Of a stretch of 64,000 bases of DNA, positions 60,801-64,000 are shown in pieces. Location of the stretch: the NCBI GenBank assembly GCA_034766995.1, contig CM068317.1:34880428-34944427 (forward strand). Direction: 5' to 3'. Origin of the DNA: Acanthacorydalis orientalis (taxonomy: Eukaryota > Arthropoda > Insecta > Megaloptera > Corydalidae). The notes below the pieces were generated by a model that was not told the origin of the DNA, searched no databases, and saw nothing but the letters and a program-made list of their open reading frames with translations. Every line of letters starts with the position of its first letter. Positions within the stretch are counted from its first letter, which is position 1. A program made the translations under genes and the position numbers.

Positions 60801-62640
60801 CTATTTCAGTTTTCAGCTAATGCACGCCAGGTTGGTTATTGACGACTATACTTTATGAATCTATTCAACGAAATACAGGACATAAAAAGAACGTTATGTA
60901 AATATACACTCGAAATGTACCTGTCAGATAGATAAATCGTTTATATTCATTCTTTCAATTGTTCTACAGTACATGTATTAATATAAATAAATGATTTTTT
61001 TCAAGTACTATTTAGAGAAAAGTTGTTTTAATATAAATTCAAAATTATAGAACAAAAATATATCTGAAACGATCAATATTTTTTTATAAATATTCACATA
61101 CATTTAACCAAAAACCATAAAATGGATGGATTTGCTGAAAACAATCACTTTTATTTTTTTAAGTAAATGAAAATCAAAGTATATGATCTCCGAACAAAGT
61201 TACAACAATAAACCGATTTATTTTTTTAAAAATGTACCAATCTTTTTAAATAAGAATACTTTTAACGACTACACGTTTATCCAAGTTAAAATTTTAATGT
61301 GATTTTTAGCTGGAATTTTTTTTTATATCTCCGTAAAGTTTTAAAATTGCTCGTATAAAGTGTTGTATATTGTACAATTTTAATACACAACTTTTTAATG
61401 GTGTTACGAATCGATATTCATAAAAAAAACCGCATATAAGCCTGCTCGGTAATATCCTCAACGCACAAACACAGCCGTTATTGGATTTAAATCACATATT
61501 TTATTGAATAGGAAGGGGTAGACTACAGTTTATAATGTTTGAAAAAATGAACAGAAAAAAAATCTATTTGCTCTTACAGAAGTGTCTTTTCATGAATTCG
61601 TACTTTTTGTTAATAGTTTTATTAAAATAATTCGATCTGAATAAATGTCTTCATTAAAATTAATGATGATTGTGTAATTTAATGACAGAATTAGTTCAAT
61701 AAGGGAAAGTTGCGATTTTTCTCTCAAATTTTCATGTAATTATCACTAACAGATAAAATCCATTTATTTGTGTTTAAATAAGTCTGTGATTTTCAAATTT
61801 ATTTTATTAAGTACTTTTACTATAATCTTAGGAACATTTTTATTAACAATTAAATAATTTCAAAAGTGTCTGTGAACATTTTGTGCCTTTATTTTAATAT
61901 AAATTATATTTTACATTCAATATTTGTACATTTTATTTATATAACATAATATTAAGTAAAATAATAAAGGGTCCTGGTTAATTAGAAGATTTAATAGTGT
62001 GAAGCCACTTATCGGAATATATTTAAAAAAGTAAAGAAAAAAATACATTTGAAAAACTTGCTATTATAAAAAGTTCTAAATTTATAAAGAAAAATTAATA
62101 TAATAAATAAATAATTTATTGTGAAAGAAACTATATTTAAACAAATACCAGTTTACTACAAAAAGTTTATTCACACCAAACACATAGTAGTAGTGATATT
62201 TAATTAAAATTATTTTCGAGTTTATTTCCTATTTCTTCATAGTTTTTGTACACTTAATTATATGAAAATATAAAAGTTGTTTAATTACAAATAGTGTTCG
62301 AAGAAAACGGAAAATACTATTTTTAATATTTGAATTAAATATATTACTTAAAGCTTACACACAAAAACGTTACAAATATTTTCTTTCATTTAATTATAAA
62401 ATTAATGTCATAGATTATTAACAATATAATAATAATTCCATTACTTAAATTATATTGCTAATTCATATAAATTGGAAAAGGTGGTAAAATGTTTCAATGA
62501 GAGTATTTGCTTTCAATATTTCATTTATTATATAATAATATCTGGCATTTAATTTGTATCAGAATATCATTTTTTAATATTATTGTTTTTTGGTAATTAA
62601 ATAATGTATTATTAAAACATACTTCTTATTAATATATGTA

Positions 62641-62644
<4 letters not shown>
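60801..62644. other. AT-rich non-coding stretch
   Basis: Nothing is recognised beyond a small GC-elevated spot at 61430-61480. Confidence 0.6.
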
Positions 62645-62701
<57 letters not shown>

Positions 62702-62707
62702 GCACAC
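62645..62707. repeat. Compound microsatellite (TA)n(CA)n
   Basis: About 23 TA units followed by about 7 CA units with one CG. Confidence 0.96.
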
Positions 62708-62958
62708 GAATATATGCGATTTTTATATATTATCGAACTATGATAATACATTTGGCAATGAAATATCAATTAGTGAAAAATGATGATTGAAAATACTTTC
62801 AGAATATCCATTATACGTTACAATATTTCAGCCAACTGATGGTTGATAAAAGATGGTCGCTAGAGGATAACATTCTTCTGTCTGCGTTGTTGACGGCGTC
62901 GTTGTCTAGATAGAAAATCTCCGTTATTACATTTTTATCTCAGACACATAAACTATGC
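62708..62958. other. Short mixed-composition spacer
   Basis: A small CpG-containing spot at 62876-62912 (TTGTTGACGGCGTCGTTG) lies between two large microsatellites. No feature is recognised. Confidence 0.55.
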
Positions 62959-62975
62959 ATACATACATACATACG

Positions 62976-63026
<51 letters not shown>

Positions 63027-63027
63027 G

Positions 63028-63063
<36 letters not shown>

Positions 63064-63130
63064 TGTATGTATGTATGTATGTATGTATGTATGTATGTAT
63101 GTATGTATGTATGTATGTATGTATGTATGT
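62959..63130. repeat. Long compound microsatellite (CATA)n(TA)n(TATATG)n(GTAT)n
   Basis: CATA steps to about 62982, a TA run to about 63016, three ATATATGT steps, then about 24 perfect GTAT/ATGT units to 63130. It is the longest simple-sequence block in the window. Both strands are open through it, giving spurious Tyr/Met/Cys- or His/Thr/Tyr-repeat frames. Confidence 0.97.
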
Positions 63131-64000
63131 TTTCTCGTCAAGTCACTTTTACATGCGAACTAGTGTTTGCATAAATACATCTCGTTCATATTAACTCGTC
63201 TTTTGGGTATTATTTCTGTGGAAAAATTATTAAAGTTTCCTTTATATCGTATTTTATTTTAGATTCTCTTGCAATAAATTTCAAATATTAATTTTATAAC
63301 TTGAAATTTTTACAATTTCATTTATTTTCTACATAAAAATGTATTTAAATAGAATGTTTTTTTAAAGACATTTATAATTTAATTCAATATTTTGACGAAG
63401 ACAGAGTTTAAAATAAGTTTATTATTTAATGTTTCGTACAAACCAGATTAAAGTTTTATTAATTTTCCAGTAATATTTCAGCAAAAGTATGTTTCACTTT
63501 TCTAGTAATCATTTTATTTTTCGAGCTTCAATTCACAACGTACAGCTTTTGAATTGTTTATCAAGTTTGTAATATTTTTGAAGATACGGCTATAATTGAA
63601 AAAGTATATTTGTAATCAATAATACTAGAAATAATTAATTAAACTTTATAGTTTTAAATTTATAGAATTTAATTAGTGATAAGAAATAAGGATAGGTTTG
63701 TTCATTTTATATAAAATTATTCAACTATTTACCAGTATTTTATGAACTTAAATTCGATGTTGTATTTTATATCAGATTTCACTGGCAATCAAATTTTATT
63801 CTGACGATTAGAAATATCTAAAAATTAAAAAATATGGAAATAAATATTTTTGAATATTGTTAAAACCTGTTCTGATTTTTTTTTGTATAAAGAATTTTAA
63901 AAATTACAAATGAATAAAATGCAAAATTTATTAGAATTAATTACTAACACAATTTAAAACATATTTAAATGGTATTGAGTAAAAAGTAAGTATTAATTAC
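63131..64000. other. AT-rich non-coding stretch
   Basis: Nothing is recognised to the end of the window. Confidence 0.6.

Noticed and set aside
62953..63194. Long open frames on both strands with Tyr/Met/Cys or Thr/His/Tyr repeats
   Set aside because: They are translations of the (TA)n and (GTAT)n microsatellite, open on both strands simply because the repeat contains no stop in that phase.

Overview
This is a strongly AT-rich eukaryotic window, by eye roughly four A/T in every five bases. It has no long open reading frame, no operon structure and no recognisable host protein gene. It looks like an insect genome. The support is mariner-family DNA transposons, 3' tails of an RTE-like retrotransposon, and about 50 dinucleotide microsatellites, nearly all (TA)n and often compound with (CA)n, (GA)n, (GAT)n or (GTAT)n. 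I cannot name the species. An AT-rich holometabolous insect such as a hymenopteran fits, but that is inference. The stretch reads as intergenic DNA or the inside of one or more very long introns.

Layout. From 1 to 9 kb the DNA is AT-rich filler with (TA)n tracts, one RTE-like 3' tail (614-694), an 18-bp palindrome (3237-3254) and the best candidate micro-exon (4463-4516, plus strand, good splice sites on both sides). From 9 to 20 kb there are GC-elevated patches at 9.04-9.30, 13.2-13.44 and 17.64-18.2 kb, and a second splice-like motif at 11.07 kb. From 20 to 32 kb there is a second RTE-like tail (20683-20774), a mariner 5' fragment (21945-22124), a rearranged mariner relic (27.77-28.21 kb), a homeodomain/POU-like GC-elevated patch (30.12-30.62 kb) and a cluster of perfect hairpins (31.8-32.1 kb). 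From 36 to 42 kb there are two internally deleted Hsmar1-like mariners with both inverted repeats and flanking TA (37206-37757, 40634-41145), a minisatellite, another POU-like patch (39.3-39.65 kb) and a recursive-splice-like site with a possible micro-exon (41244/41245).

From 42 to 64 kb there is a third mariner lineage, deleted at its N-terminus but with its catalytic triad still readable on the minus strand (46711-47538). A poorly classified transposase-like relic lies at 50.56-50.88 kb. A CpG-containing GC island (53.88-54.25 kb) ends in a strong splice donor and is the best candidate first exon or promoter in the window. There is also a pyrimidine-rich 20-21-bp minisatellite (55708-55820), a TATA-like box with a small ORF (60.5-60.8 kb) and a long (GTAT)n tract at 63 kb.

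How the parts relate. The transposable elements are dead or non-autonomous. The non-repetitive GC-elevated patches, spaced every few kilobases, behave like candidate cis-regulatory elements or short exons of a long developmental-type locus. I found no convincing new multi-gene system. The observations most worth testing are the micro-exon and recursive-splice candidates, the pair of same-breakpoint mariner deletion derivatives that keep only the DNA-binding region, and the first-exon-like island at 54 kb.
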